Positions 7,965-16,585 of a DNA stretch of 64,000 nt are shown here, piece after piece. Location of the stretch: the NCBI GenBank assembly GCA_963756365.1, contig CAVWNF010000003.1, positions 930,001-994,000 of the forward strand. Direction: 5' to 3'. The notes below the pieces were generated by a model. That model had not been told where the DNA came from. It saw only the letters and a list, made by a program, of their open reading frames with translations, and did no database searches. Position 1 is the first letter of the stretch, and each line of letters begins with the position of its first letter. Origin of the DNA: WHTI01 sp963756365 (GTDB lineage: Bacteria; Actinomycetota; CADDZG01; WHSQ01). The position numbers and the translations under genes were made by a program.

Positions 7965-9035
7965 GTGAACGTTGGTCTGAGATCGACACCACAAGGGGTA
8001 CCGCTCGACGATCCGGTGGCTACTCCGCCGGCGACCCCGTATCTAGCGACCGTTCCCCCGCCTGGGTGGGACGATTTCGTCGCGTCCAACGGACGCTATT
8101 TCTGTGCCACATCACGATGGGCCGAAGTGGTCCGTGCCGGGATCGGTGGGGAGGTCCTGTTCGGAGCTCTCTTGGGCACCGACGGCGAGATCCTAGTGGG
8201 CATCCTTGGTAGTCAACGGAGAACCGTCGGTTTCAAGATCTTCCATTCGTTCTTCCCGTACGGGGGATTGATCGGTGATGTCGGATGGGGCAAAGCACTG
8301 TTCGATGAACTGATGCCGAGCCTCAAGAAACGCGGCTATCACCTCGTCGTGGTCGAGGATCGCGTACGTGTGCTTCCCTCCGGGCTCGATGTCCGGATGA
8401 CGACAGGAGTGCGCCACGTCCGCGATCTAACAGGACACCGAACGGAAGATGACTTGTTCGCCGGGTACAAGCAGAAGTCTGCGAGGAAGAACGTCACCCG
8501 GGCACTGGCCAAGGGCCTCATGGTTACCGAGGCGGCCACGGAGGACGACATCGATTCGATCTACGCGCTCTACCACCAGGCGATGGCACGCAACGATGCA
8601 CCTACCTGGTACCCGAAGGCTCTGTTCCTCGAGGTCTTCAGGCAGCTGGTGACGACCGGCGACGCGAAGTATCTGATGGTGCGCCACGAGGGCGAGGTGA
8701 TGGGGATGATGGCCCTCGTCTACTCCAGCAACGGGACTCACTACTGGATGGGGGGATCGTCGCCTGCCGGACTCAAGAACCGGGTCAACGATCTGCTGTT
8801 CCACACCGCCCTGCTCGGATGCCTCGAGCGCGGCGATGAGTTCTTCGATGCGATGGGGACGGGCGTGAACGATACGAACCTCGCCACGTTCAAAGAGAAG
8901 TGGGGGACCGTTCCGCAGGAGGTTCTCGGATACCAGATCGCACTGGCCCCCATCCGGGCCCGCTTGTTCCGGATCGTCTATCGGTTGGCGCGCGGTGGTG
9001 TGGGCGCAAGCTTGATCCGAAGGCTACGTAGATAG
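7965..9035 (+). CDS. FemABX/GNAT-like aminoacyl- or acyltransferase
   Basis: A 356-residue protein with the double-GNAT layout of the FemABX family, which adds amino acids from aminoacyl-tRNA to lipid II or acylates other substrates. The second half shows the family pattern: SARKNVTRALAKGL, then a GNAT-type region with YLMVRHEGEVMGMMALVY, a WMGGSSPAGLKN turn, and the FFDAMGTGVNDTNLATFKEKWG motif that resembles the D-x-G...FK ending of FemX proteins. A GTG at 7965 is the assumed start. It lies between dnaE2 and dinB. The acceptor is unknown; peptidoglycan bridge formation is one possibility. Confidence 0.65.
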   Translation: MNVGLRSTPQGVPLDDPVATPPATPYLATVPPPGWDDFVASNGRYFCATSRWAEVVRAGIGGEVLFGALLGTDGEILVGILGSQRRTVGFKIFHSFFPYGGLIGDVGWGKALFDELMPSLKKRGYHLVVVEDRVRVLPSGLDVRMTTGVRHVRDLTGHRTEDDLFAGYKQKSARKNVTRALAKGLMVTEAATEDDIDSIYALYHQAMARNDAPTWYPKALFLEVFRQLVTTGDAKYLMVRHEGEVMGMMALVYSSNGTHYWMGGSSPAGLKNRVNDLLFHTALLGCLERGDEFFDAMGTGVNDTNLATFKEKWGTVPQEVLGYQIALAPIRARLFRIVYRLARGGVGASLIRRLRR

Positions 9036-9077
9036 GTCGATCTTCGACCCGGCAACAACTTCATCCCACCGCCTGCG

Positions 9078-9083
9078 TACCAT
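9078..9083 (+). promoter_or_regulatory. -10 hexamer TACCAT, leaderless start of dinB
   Basis: TACCAT is followed by six bases and ATG at 9090. No LexA box is visible here, so dinB may be transcribed independently of the SOS promoter at 3521. Confidence 0.55.
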
Positions 9084-9089
9084 CTTGAT

Positions 9090-10280
9090 ATGGAAACGAT
9101 CCTGCACGTCGACATGGACGCGTTCTACGCGACCGTCGAGGTAGCGAAGGATCCCTCCCTCGAAGGCAAACCAGTGATCGTGGGGGGACTAGGGGGTCGG
9201 GGGGTCGTCACTTCGGCCTCGTACGAGGCCCGGGCGTTCGGGGTCACTTCGGCGATGCCGATCGTCAGGGCGCGGCGGTTATGCCCACAGGCGATCTTCC
9301 TTCCGAACGATTTCGCCGCCTACCAGGACTACTCGGCGAAGATCCGCGAGGTGTTTATCTCGTTCACTCCCGTGGTCGAGCCGCTGTCCCTCGACGAGGC
9401 GTTCCTAGATGTCTCGGGTTCGGTGAAGCTATTCGGGACCCCGTTCGAGATCGGTGAACAGATCAAGGCGGCCATCGAACGGCTGGGCCTTCGGTGCACG
9501 GTTGGAATCGCTGCCAACAAGTTCCTTGCGAAACTAGCGTCCCAGCGAGCCAAGCCAGACGGCCTCCTGTTGATCCCGGAGGACGATGCCGAGGGATTCC
9601 TCCATCCACTGCCCGTCACGGCACTGTGGGGCGTGGGAGAGCAGACCGGTGAGGCCCTGCGGCGCCTGGGGCTGACCACCGTGGCCGATATCGCAGCGGT
9701 GCCCAAGAGCACCCTGCGGCGCGCTCTCGGAGATTCCGTAGGAGCTCATCTGTGGAACCTGGCGAACGGGATCGACGATCGCGACGTGGTTGTCCATGAG
9801 CCCGCCCGTTCGATCGGATCCGAGGAGACCTTCTCGTTCGACCTCGATGCGAAGGCGGACATCCTGCGGGAAGTGCTCCGGTTGAGCGAGCGGACCGCTG
9901 GCCGATTACGGGCGGCGGGGTGCTCCGGAAGAACAGTGACTCTGAAGGTTCGGTTCTCCAACTTCAAGACCATCACGAGAGCGAGGACCCTTCCCACCAG
10001 CGTAGATACGGCCGCGGAGGTGTACGAGACCGCTCGAGCCCTCTACGAGAAGCTCGACCCCGACCGTCCTCGCATCCGACTGTTAGGGGTATCCATCTCG
10101 TCTCTGTCGGACGGTCCACCGCAGCGTCAGCTCGATCTTCTGGGCGATCCTGGTCGTAAAGGGTGGCCTGACGCGTCAAAAGCGATAGATCGGATCAAGG
10201 AGCGGTTCGGAGATGAAGCCGTTGGCCCGGCCACCCTCCTGGACGGAGATGTTCACCGGAGCCGAGAAAAGGCTGACTAA
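9090..10280 (+). CDS. dinB: DNA polymerase IV (Y-family, DinB)
   Basis: A 396-residue Y-family translesion polymerase. Catalytic motifs are HVDMDAFYA at the N-terminus and SLDEAFLDVSG near residue 105, which supply the metal-binding Asp and Glu residues. SYEARAFGVTSAMP follows the usual finger pattern, and GIAANKFLAKLASQ lies in the thumb helix-hairpin-helix region. The C-terminal little-finger domain ends with QRQLDLLGD, a plausible beta-clamp-binding QxxLDLF-type motif. It follows the FemABX-like gene on the same strand as dnaE2, giving two error-prone polymerases within 6 kb. Confidence 0.95.
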   Translation: METILHVDMDAFYATVEVAKDPSLEGKPVIVGGLGGRGVVTSASYEARAFGVTSAMPIVRARRLCPQAIFLPNDFAAYQDYSAKIREVFISFTPVVEPLSLDEAFLDVSGSVKLFGTPFEIGEQIKAAIERLGLRCTVGIAANKFLAKLASQRAKPDGLLLIPEDDAEGFLHPLPVTALWGVGEQTGEALRRLGLTTVADIAAVPKSTLRRALGDSVGAHLWNLANGIDDRDVVVHEPARSIGSEETFSFDLDAKADILREVLRLSERTAGRLRAAGCSGRTVTLKVRFSNFKTITRARTLPTSVDTAAEVYETARALYEKLDPDRPRIRLLGVSISSLSDGPPQRQLDLLGDPGRKGWPDASKAIDRIKERFGDEAVGPATLLDGDVHRSREKAD

Positions 10281-10294
10281 AAGGGCCCCGTCCA

Positions 10295-10300
10295 TATAAT
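10295..10300 (+). promoter_or_regulatory. Consensus -10 TATAAT, leaderless start of DUF3040 gene
   Basis: A perfect TATAAT is followed by six bases and ATG at 10307. A CTGACT at 10273-10278 could act as a weak -35 with a 16-bp spacer. This is the clearest leaderless signal in the window. Confidence 0.7.
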
Positions 10301-10306
10301 CGGGGG

Positions 10307-10675
10307 ATGGTGCCGCTTTCTAACGAAGAACAGAAGATCCTCGAGGAGATCGAGAAGAGCCTCTATCAAGAGGATCCTAAGTTCGCGCGCGATGTCCGTC
10401 GCCGGTCTCCTCAGATGAGCGAACGCCGCCGGATCAAGCTAGGGACATTAACTTTCCTCCTCGGATTCGGGATCCTCGTAGCGTTCTTCATCACCAGCAA
10501 CATCATCATCGGAGTCGTCGCGTTCGGATCCATGGTCGCTGGGATCGTCCTGGTCGCCGGATCCGCCAAGGGACTCGCCCTCGGGCGCGGAGCAGGTTCG
10601 AGCCCCAGGGACCGGCTGTTGCGCTCATTCGAGCAGTGGGAATCCCGGGTCCGGAAACGCGATAAAGGTTCCTGA
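10307..10675 (+). CDS. DUF3040 membrane protein
   Basis: A 122-residue actinobacterial DUF3040 protein of unknown function. The diagnostic N-terminus PLSNEEQKILEEIEKSLYQEDPKF is a cytosolic amphipathic helix. It is followed by two adjacent membrane helices (GTLTFLLGFGILVAFFI and GVVAFGSMVAGIVLVAG) and a basic, Arg-rich tail. In other actinobacteria DUF3040 genes often lie near dinB or mraZ; here it directly follows dinB while mraZ is 14 kb away. It has its own leaderless promoter. A role in cell envelope growth is only suggested by that context. Confidence 0.85.
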   Translation: MVPLSNEEQKILEEIEKSLYQEDPKFARDVRRRSPQMSERRRIKLGTLTFLLGFGILVAFFITSNIIIGVVAFGSMVAGIVLVAGSAKGLALGRGAGSSPRDRLLRSFEQWESRVRKRDKGS

Positions 10676-10877
10676 GGCACAAAGTTCTGAAACGATCCAT
10701 CTGAATCTCGGTTTCCGCTTGCCGCGCCGCGACCACACGCGCTAGATTCGGGTGGAGGTTTCGGACGGGGGAGTTCTTGATCGGATCGGTTCGCCGGAAC
10801 CCATATGGTGGTTCTGGTTTTTGGTTCGTGTCGTCGCTAGGTTTTACTGAAGAAAGTCGGGAGGTCCGCGCGCTCTC

Positions 10878-11396
10878 ATGGAGGGTTTCACAGCAGAGCA
10901 GGCTTGTCGTTTCACTGGATGTACACCGCACCAGCTCCGCTACTGGGATCGCATCGGTCTCGTGAAACCCGGAGTTCAGCAGACCGGAGGTCGTCCCGGA
11001 GTCCGACGGCTCTATGCGTTCCGCGACCTCGTCGCGCTCAAGGTCGTCAAGTCCTTGCTCGACGGAGGCATGAGCCTTCAAAGGGTCCGTAAGGCATACG
11101 ACTACCTTCGCAAGAAGGCGGGTCTCGAGGAGCACCTCTCCGAGGTTCGGCTCGTCACCGACGGGGTCAGCATCTTCAAGGTGTGTCGCGATGACGGCGA
11201 GGTCCTCGACGCTCTCCGCGAGGGACAGATGTCCTTCTTCCTCGCCATCAGCGAGATCGCAGAATCCGTGGACGGCAAGGTCTCCGAGTACCTATACGAC
11301 CGTGAGGAGTTCGTGACCGCTTTGCGCAAGGTCGAATCTACGGTCGAAGAGGGCTTGGATAGCCGAACGATCAGACGGCTGCGCGCCGCCCACTGA
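10878..11396 (+). CDS. MerR-type transcriptional regulator
   Basis: A 172-residue protein with an N-terminal winged-helix MerR domain (about residues 1-75): FTAEQACRFTGCTPHQLRYWDRIGLVKP, then the wing GGRPGVRRLYAFRDLVALKVVKSLLDGGMSLQRVRKA. The C-terminal part differs from the dimer coiled coil of metal-sensing MerRs: it has a VTDGVSIFKVCRDDGEVLDAL segment and no Cys cluster. The ligand is unknown. The start has a GGGAGG about 12 bp upstream. The 200-bp gap before it holds no recognisable gene. Its 3' end overlaps the convergent transglutaminase gene by 26 bp. Confidence 0.8.
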   Translation: MEGFTAEQACRFTGCTPHQLRYWDRIGLVKPGVQQTGGRPGVRRLYAFRDLVALKVVKSLLDGGMSLQRVRKAYDYLRKKAGLEEHLSEVRLVTDGVSIFKVCRDDGEVLDALREGQMSFFLAISEIAESVDGKVSEYLYDREEFVTALRKVESTVEEGLDSRTIRRLRAAH

Positions 11397-13746
11397 ACCG
11401 CGGCATCCGCAGCTTAGGAACATGGAGGGACAGGCTCGTCGGCGAGAACAGGCGCGCCGCTCGTTGCCATAGCGTCGACCTGGACCACATGTTCCTGCGG
11501 AGACCCTTCGCGAGTTTCTGAGCTTCGGTCGCCTCCGAGTCGGACGTTTCGTGTGACGAGTACTGCGCCGCCTCGTAGATGAATGCAAGGCGGAGGGCCG
11601 CTCGCTCTGGGATGCCCTTCACCTCTGCAACGCGCTGCGCGTAGGACGTCGGTGATTCCCCGGCCCCCCTGATCGCAGCGAGTTCCCGTGCGTTCGAAAC
11701 GAACTCGAAGAACGCTGCGCTCGCCAGGTCTCGGCCGCCGTCTGAATCTCGATACGACTTCCGGATCCGTGCCTCCTTGAGGAGGGGTATCGACAGGAAG
11801 AACAGCACGAAGGCGCCGATCAGCACGAAGGTCACCCGCCCGAACGTGCGCTCCCACGCGGCCGGCGGCCGGTCGTTGCTAGCGCCAGCACCTTGGTTCC
11901 GGAGGTCGTTCAGGGCGGCGGGGTTCCCGTCAGCGGCCCCAGGGTCATCGCCTGCTCCGAGGAGCCGGGGATCGTCCAGCTGTCCGCCCCCTCCACCGTT
12001 CGGCCCAGGAACGTTCGTCCCATCGCTGCCGAGCACCCCACCGTTGCCATCGCCTTCTGGGTTCGTGTACGAAGGAGCGATCGCCGTCCTCAGGTCGGCA
12101 CGTGGGGTCGGTTCGAAGGCCACCCATCCGACGCCCTCGAAGTACACCTCCGGCCACGAGTGAGCGTCGGTCCCACGCACCGTGTACTCGGTGCCGTCGT
12201 CACTTGCTTCTCCCGGTAGGAAGCCGACGACCAACCGACTCGCATAACCGAGTTGCCGCGCCAGGAGGGCGAACGCGGTTGAGAACTGTTGGCAGTAACC
12301 GGTTCGGGAGTTGATCAGGAAGTTGGTCAGTTCGTCGGTAGAGGCGACCTGGCGAGCTTTGATCTGGTCGATATCCAGCGAGTACGTGAAGTCATCGGAC
12401 CTCAAGTGGCTCTGGATGGCTATCAGTTTCTCGAAGGGGAGTTCTGCATCGGCCGTCCAGTCATCGAGGAGTGCAACGACCTCGGGGCTGAGGCGGTCCG
12501 GCAGGTTGGTGTAGTCGCCACCGAGTTCGCCGATCTGCGCCGCCAGCAGTTCCGGATATGTCTCCGAAGCAACCACGGACGAGACGTCGTAGACGAGAGC
12601 TCCGCCGAGTTCGCTCGTTACGCGGATGTCGCCGGTCTCGGCATCGAACCGCAGATCACCCTCGATGTTGTCTTGCGTCACCAGTTCGATATCCGTCGCT
12701 TGGACGGCCGCTGGCAGAGCGTCCGAGACGAGCCCGGTGATAGTTACGGTCTGCACGAGTGTTTCTGCAGAGGCAGAGGTAGACACGGGGCCCTCGATGG
12801 CTCCGTCTCTGATCTCGGCCAGGTCTCCTCCTGATGGTGTCCATCTCTCGCCATCGAAATCGGTGAGCGTCAGCAGGCGCCAGTACTCAGGAGAGTCGGC
12901 CTTGATGATGAACAACTCCCGGTCGCTCTGATTCAGCACCGTCGGCGCGATGGAGACCAGCGGATCGATCCGTCCGCCGCCACCCGTCCCGGGGCCGTCC
13001 CCGGATACCTGGTTACGCCACGACAGGAGTCCGTCCCCGAGCGCGGGTAGGAATATCGGAGCGATCAACGCGATCGCCACGCACGTGGCTCCCATCTTCC
13101 GTGCGACCTCGCCGGTGATCGAGTCTGGTTCCTCCTCGACCTCGTGGTCTCCCCACGTAGGTACCCATCGACCCCATGAGCGCATCCGATGAGATGACTC
13201 GACACCCCAGTAGGTGAGGAGAGCAGCGAGGAACAACCCGACGAACAACGGCGTACCGGTGCCGCTCCCGACGATCATGACCACGGAGAAGAGGATCACC
13301 GGTAGCAGGGATGCGATCAGGGGCTTACGCCATCTGAACGTGGCTATCTCGCCGAGAGCGGCGGCCAGCCACAGACCTGCCACCAAGAGGATGACGTAGC
13401 CCGGTCGCACCGGGACCGGTGCGAAATCGATCTGCGAGCGTTCCAGCGCGTGGGTCGAGGAATCGATCAAGCGGCGAACGGCATCCGGCGTCGGTATCCC
13501 GTAGAAGGTGTGTTTCGTTTCGAAGATGAAGCTCAGATACGTCACCATCGCGACGAGGGAAACGATCCCAGTCATGAGGACGGAGATCCCGAACCGTCTA
13601 AACAGGATGGCGAGAGACGCGGCGATGATCATGCCGAGGGCGGCGGGCCCGGGATACTCCCCGTCCGCGAACACCTGTGAGAACGAGAACAGAGAAACGG
13701 CTAAGAGGGATGCGAGCCCTAGGCGTGTTCTGGCTTCCGAGCCCAC
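11371..13746 (-). CDS. TgpA-type membrane transglutaminase-like protein (DUF3488/DUF4129)
   Basis: A 791-residue membrane protein with about six N-terminal helices (residues 1-210), a large extracytoplasmic transglutaminase domain and a last helix near residue 650 followed by a DUF4129-like tail. The papain-like triad is visible: Cys in SRTGYCQQFS (about residue 484), His in RGTDAHSWPEVYF (about 525) and Asp or Glu after WVAFEPTPR. A low-complexity Gly/Pro/Asp linker precedes the last helix. Such proteins are periplasmic or cell-surface cross-linkers or proteases. It is the last gene of the moxR-DUF58-tgpA operon, overlapping the DUF58 gene by 28 bp. The start is GTG. Confidence 0.9.
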   Translation of the reverse strand: MGSEARTRLGLASLLAVSLFSFSQVFADGEYPGPAALGMIIAASLAILFRRFGISVLMTGIVSLVAMVTYLSFIFETKHTFYGIPTPDAVRRLIDSSTHALERSQIDFAPVPVRPGYVILLVAGLWLAAALGEIATFRWRKPLIASLLPVILFSVVMIVGSGTGTPLFVGLFLAALLTYWGVESSHRMRSWGRWVPTWGDHEVEEEPDSITGEVARKMGATCVAIALIAPIFLPALGDGLLSWRNQVSGDGPGTGGGGRIDPLVSIAPTVLNQSDRELFIIKADSPEYWRLLTLTDFDGERWTPSGGDLAEIRDGAIEGPVSTSASAETLVQTVTITGLVSDALPAAVQATDIELVTQDNIEGDLRFDAETGDIRVTSELGGALVYDVSSVVASETYPELLAAQIGELGGDYTNLPDRLSPEVVALLDDWTADAELPFEKLIAIQSHLRSDDFTYSLDIDQIKARQVASTDELTNFLINSRTGYCQQFSTAFALLARQLGYASRLVVGFLPGEASDDGTEYTVRGTDAHSWPEVYFEGVGWVAFEPTPRADLRTAIAPSYTNPEGDGNGGVLGSDGTNVPGPNGGGGGQLDDPRLLGAGDDPGAADGNPAALNDLRNQGAGASNDRPPAAWERTFGRVTFVLIGAFVLFFLSIPLLKEARIRKSYRDSDGGRDLASAAFFEFVSNARELAAIRGAGESPTSYAQRVAEVKGIPERAALRLAFIYEAAQYSSHETSDSEATEAQKLAKGLRRNMWSRSTLWQRAARLFSPTSLSLHVPKLRMPRFSGRRAAV

Positions 13747-15014
13747 GGTTCACCCCCCGTCGAACCCCGTCGCCCCTTGGACAGAGACGCCCATGCCGAG
13801 ACCAAGCTCTCGCCGGGGCCAAGCACCAAACCCGGGACCCCCGATCGAGACAGGATCGTGAGCGCCTGGCGGGTCTCCTCCTCGCCGTCCCAGCGGGAGC
13901 GAGTCGTGGCCCCCCCGAAACGATGCCCCGGGAAGGTGATGAGCACCACCTGCCGGAACCGTCTCCTGCAACGGGTAAGTGCGATGGCGATGTCGTTGGA
14001 TATCTCTCCGGCCACGCAGACAAGTGTTCCCTCGGCAGCGGTTCCGGCTTCGAGCTCGGTGAGACGTGCCAGCAGCGAATCCTTGTCGGGATCGTCGTGC
14101 CCGGTTTCGATGACCGCGAGTTGATCCAGGACCTGGTGGAAGTGATCGGTGCCCCGCTTGGTCGGATAGCCCTGCACATGAGCAGACATGACCCTGAACG
14201 TGTAGCCGGAGCGGTGATACAGCGCGGCGAGCGACGCGGCGGCCTCGATCGAGCGCTCGAACGAGGAGGCTTCCCCATGCCCCTCGTGAGCCGAGAATCG
14301 ATCGTCCAGAACGATCGAGGCTCGCGTATGCCACGGGGTTTCCTCTTGGCGGATCATCGGCTTGGCGCGCTTCGCGGTAGACGGCCAGTGGATCTTCCGC
14401 AGGTCGTCACCCTGTGCGTACTCACGCATCGTGTAGAAGTCCTCGCCACGTGCCCCCGACAGCTGCCGCAGAGCGGAGACGTTCATGCTGCGTTGTTGCC
14501 CCAGGTCTCGGGGAAGGGAGAGACGCTCGATGCGCGGGTGGACGAGCAGTTCGGCGACCCCCGCCGTTGCCGATCTGGTCCTCGCCAGCCCGAAGGGATC
14601 GACGATCGATGTCTGCAGTGGCCCGATCGTGTAACGGCCACGGCGCGGCGCGCGCACCTCGTACCGGACCTCCCTCATCCCTCCCGGTTCGACGCCGTTC
14701 AGAGCGAATCTGGCCTGGCCGGATACCTCCAGCGGCAGGTGGTCGTCGAGCATCAGAAGGGGAGCGGAGCCTCGGCCCTCGTTCTCGATCCGTAGGTGAA
14801 CCTCAACGGGTTGACCCGCCCGCGCTCGCGGCGGGTTGATCGTGCGGTTGATCGTCAGGTCAGATCTGCGGGCGGAGACGAGGATGATCGCCAGTCCGAC
14901 GAGCGCGACGAGCGAGAAGCCGATCTGTTCGAGCCCTCCCGCGCCGAAGGCACGCCCCGAGCCCCACAGGCCGATCCCGACCGCGACGGTGGCCCATCCC
15001 CTTAACGAGGGCAT
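13719..15014 (-). CDS. DUF58 domain protein
   Basis: A 431-residue protein with two N-terminal membrane helices (GWATVAVGIGLW and IGFSLVALVGLAIILV), an Ig-like segment, and the DUF58 core DFYTMREYAQGDDLRKIHWPSTAKRAKPMIRQE near residue 235. The C-terminal half is a von Willebrand A-like fold. The ATG at 15014 was chosen because it begins 7 bp after the MoxR stop; the longer frame upstream reads through moxR. DUF58 proteins are the usual partners of MoxR ATPases, probably as a membrane-bound platform for its clients. Confidence 0.9.
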   Translation of the reverse strand: MPSLRGWATVAVGIGLWGSGRAFGAGGLEQIGFSLVALVGLAIILVSARRSDLTINRTINPPRARAGQPVEVHLRIENEGRGSAPLLMLDDHLPLEVSGQARFALNGVEPGGMREVRYEVRAPRRGRYTIGPLQTSIVDPFGLARTRSATAGVAELLVHPRIERLSLPRDLGQQRSMNVSALRQLSGARGEDFYTMREYAQGDDLRKIHWPSTAKRAKPMIRQEETPWHTRASIVLDDRFSAHEGHGEASSFERSIEAAASLAALYHRSGYTFRVMSAHVQGYPTKRGTDHFHQVLDQLAVIETGHDDPDKDSLLARLTELEAGTAAEGTLVCVAGEISNDIAIALTRCRRRFRQVVLITFPGHRFGGATTRSRWDGEEETRQALTILSRSGVPGLVLGPGESLVSAWASLSKGRRGSTGGEPWARKPEHA

Positions 15015-15021
15015 GTCGCTA

Positions 15022-15993
15022 TCAGGCCTGCCCCCGGGCAGGGATCGGGACCCGCTCGACCAGTGCATCGAGCACGTCTTCCGCGGCGGCTCCTCGCATC
15101 TGAGCTTCCGGAGACAGGACGATCCGGTGAGCAAGAACGTGGATCGCCAACTGTTGGATGTCATCGGGAACGACGTAGTCGCGTGCCCGACTCGCAGCGA
15201 GAGCACGAGCCGATCTGAGCATGTAGAGGGAAGCTCGAGGGCTCGCACCTAGATGGACGTCGGGGTGGTCCCTGGTCGCCTCGGTGATCTCGACGATGTA
15301 GCGCTTGAGCGTCGGAGCGACGTGAACACCGTGAGCCATCTTCACCAGGACGTTCACCTCGCCGGCGTTCGCGACGGGCTCGAGTTCGTCCAACACGGAG
15401 TGAGTGCCGTGACGATCCAGGATCTCGAGTTCGGAAGAACGCGACGGGTATCCGACCGACAGCCTCATCATGAAGCGGTCGAGCTGGGACTCGGGCAGTG
15501 GGTAGGTGCCTTCGTGCTCGAGTGGGTTCTGGGTCGCTATCACCATGAAGGGCGCTTCCAGAAGATGCGTGGTTCCGTCCATGGTGACCTGGCGTTCCTC
15601 CATCGCTTCGAGGAGTGCCGACTGAGTCTTCGGTGACGCCCGGTTGATCTCGTCGCCAAGGCAGATGTTGGCGAACACGGCGCCTGGCTTGAACTCGAAC
15701 TCATGCGTGCGCTGATCCCAGAAGTTGACGCCCGTGACGTCGGTGGGCAGAAGGTCCGGAGTGAACTGGATCCGCTGCCACGTGCAGTCGATCGAGCGGG
15801 CGAGGGACTTGGCAAGCATCGTCTTGCCCACCCCTGGAACGTCCTCGAGGAGAACGTGGCCCTCAGAAAGGAGGGCGATCAAGGCCAGGCGGATGACATC
15901 TCCCTTGCCCTGGATCGTCCGCTCGATGTTCTCGGCGATCCGTTCGAAGACGCTCTGGAACTGATTGAAGTCGCCTGCGGGGGCATCGGTCAT
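15022..15993 (-). CDS. MoxR-family AAA+ ATPase
   Basis: A 323-residue MoxR-type AAA+ chaperone. The Walker A motif EDVPGVGKTMLAKSLA is near residue 50, Walker B CLGDEINRASPKTQSALLEAMEE near residue 110, sensor 1 IATQNPLEHEGTYPLPESQLDRF near 150, and the C-terminal lid carries the SPRASLYMLRSARALAA sensor-2 arginine. MoxR proteins remodel partner proteins using a metal-binding (VWA) adaptor, a role the adjacent DUF58 protein may fill. A strong AGGAGG ribosome site precedes the ATG. It is the first gene of the operon with DUF58 and transglutaminase genes. Confidence 0.95.
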   Translation of the reverse strand: MTDAPAGDFNQFQSVFERIAENIERTIQGKGDVIRLALIALLSEGHVLLEDVPGVGKTMLAKSLARSIDCTWQRIQFTPDLLPTDVTGVNFWDQRTHEFEFKPGAVFANICLGDEINRASPKTQSALLEAMEERQVTMDGTTHLLEAPFMVIATQNPLEHEGTYPLPESQLDRFMMRLSVGYPSRSSELEILDRHGTHSVLDELEPVANAGEVNVLVKMAHGVHVAPTLKRYIVEITEATRDHPDVHLGASPRASLYMLRSARALAASRARDYVVPDDIQQLAIHVLAHRIVLSPEAQMRGAAAEDVLDALVERVPIPARGQA

Positions 15994-16154
15994 CCCCGTC
16001 CTCCTATCGTCGGTTCCACCAGATGGATGTGGAGATTGAGTTCTGTCAGGTTAGCAGCGTGATGATTTTGTTCGAGGGGCTCCCCGGAGGCGCGTTCCGG
16101 TGTGTAGTCTCCATCCTCGGACAGAGCGAACGGATCTATCAGGGGAGTTGAACG

Positions 16155-16373
16155 ATGGCCGGATGGGGCGACGATCCCGAACTCGAGCGCCTGCGCGAGA
16201 TGCTCGGCGATGGCTGGGTGGTCGATGCGATCACCGAGGAACCTGATGCGGCTGGAGGCCCATCCGATACCGTCACGCTCACCAAGGGGGACGAGAAGGC
16301 CGTGGTCACCTCGGACCACCTCGCGTTCCACCGGTTCGTTGACGGGCTCAGAGAGGATCAAGACAACTCCTAG
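16155..16373 (+). CDS. Small hypothetical protein
   Basis: A 72-residue acidic, soluble protein that I do not recognise, with sequence features MAGWGDDPELERLREMLGDGW, a TVTLTKGDEKAVVT strand pair and HLAFHRFVDGL. There is an AGGGGAG ribosome site 8-9 bp before the ATG, codon use like its neighbours, and no signal peptide or membrane segment. It lies alone between the divergent moxR operon and the peptide transporter operon. Confidence 0.6.
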   Translation: MAGWGDDPELERLREMLGDGWVVDAITEEPDAAGGPSDTVTLTKGDEKAVVTSDHLAFHRFVDGLREDQDNS

Positions 16374-16402
16374 GGCTCTCCTACATTTGTAGTAGGGCTG
16401 AC

Positions 16403-16408
16403 TATACT
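16403..16408 (+). promoter_or_regulatory. Possible -10 TATACT of the peptide transporter operon
   Basis: TATACT lies 178 bp before the substrate-binding protein start; no -35 at the right spacing was found. If used, the transcript has a leader of about 170 bases. The 212-bp gap holds no gene but contains this hexamer, a CCTAC/GTAGG dyad just upstream and a 22-bp palindrome. Confidence 0.35.
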
Positions 16409-16545
16409 CTCGGCATAACCACCGCAACAGGCACCAGGGCTACAAGTAGCAAGGTTCCGGATCGCCCGTGGGAAGGCTCCGGCAAACCGAGAGTGCGGTA
16501 GTAAGAGCACTCGCAATACAGGTATCGCAGCAGGACAGCACAGAA

Positions 16546-16567
16546 GCGCATCGCCTAGGCGATGCGC
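16546..16567. promoter_or_regulatory. Perfect 22-bp palindrome before the peptide transporter genes
   Basis: Two perfect 11-bp arms (GCGCATCGCCT and its complement) end 18 bp before the start codon of the substrate-binding protein. It could be a repressor operator, or a hairpin in the mRNA leader just before the AGGGGGG ribosome site. Confidence 0.6.
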
Positions 16568-16585
16568 CAAACAAAGGGGGGAACG

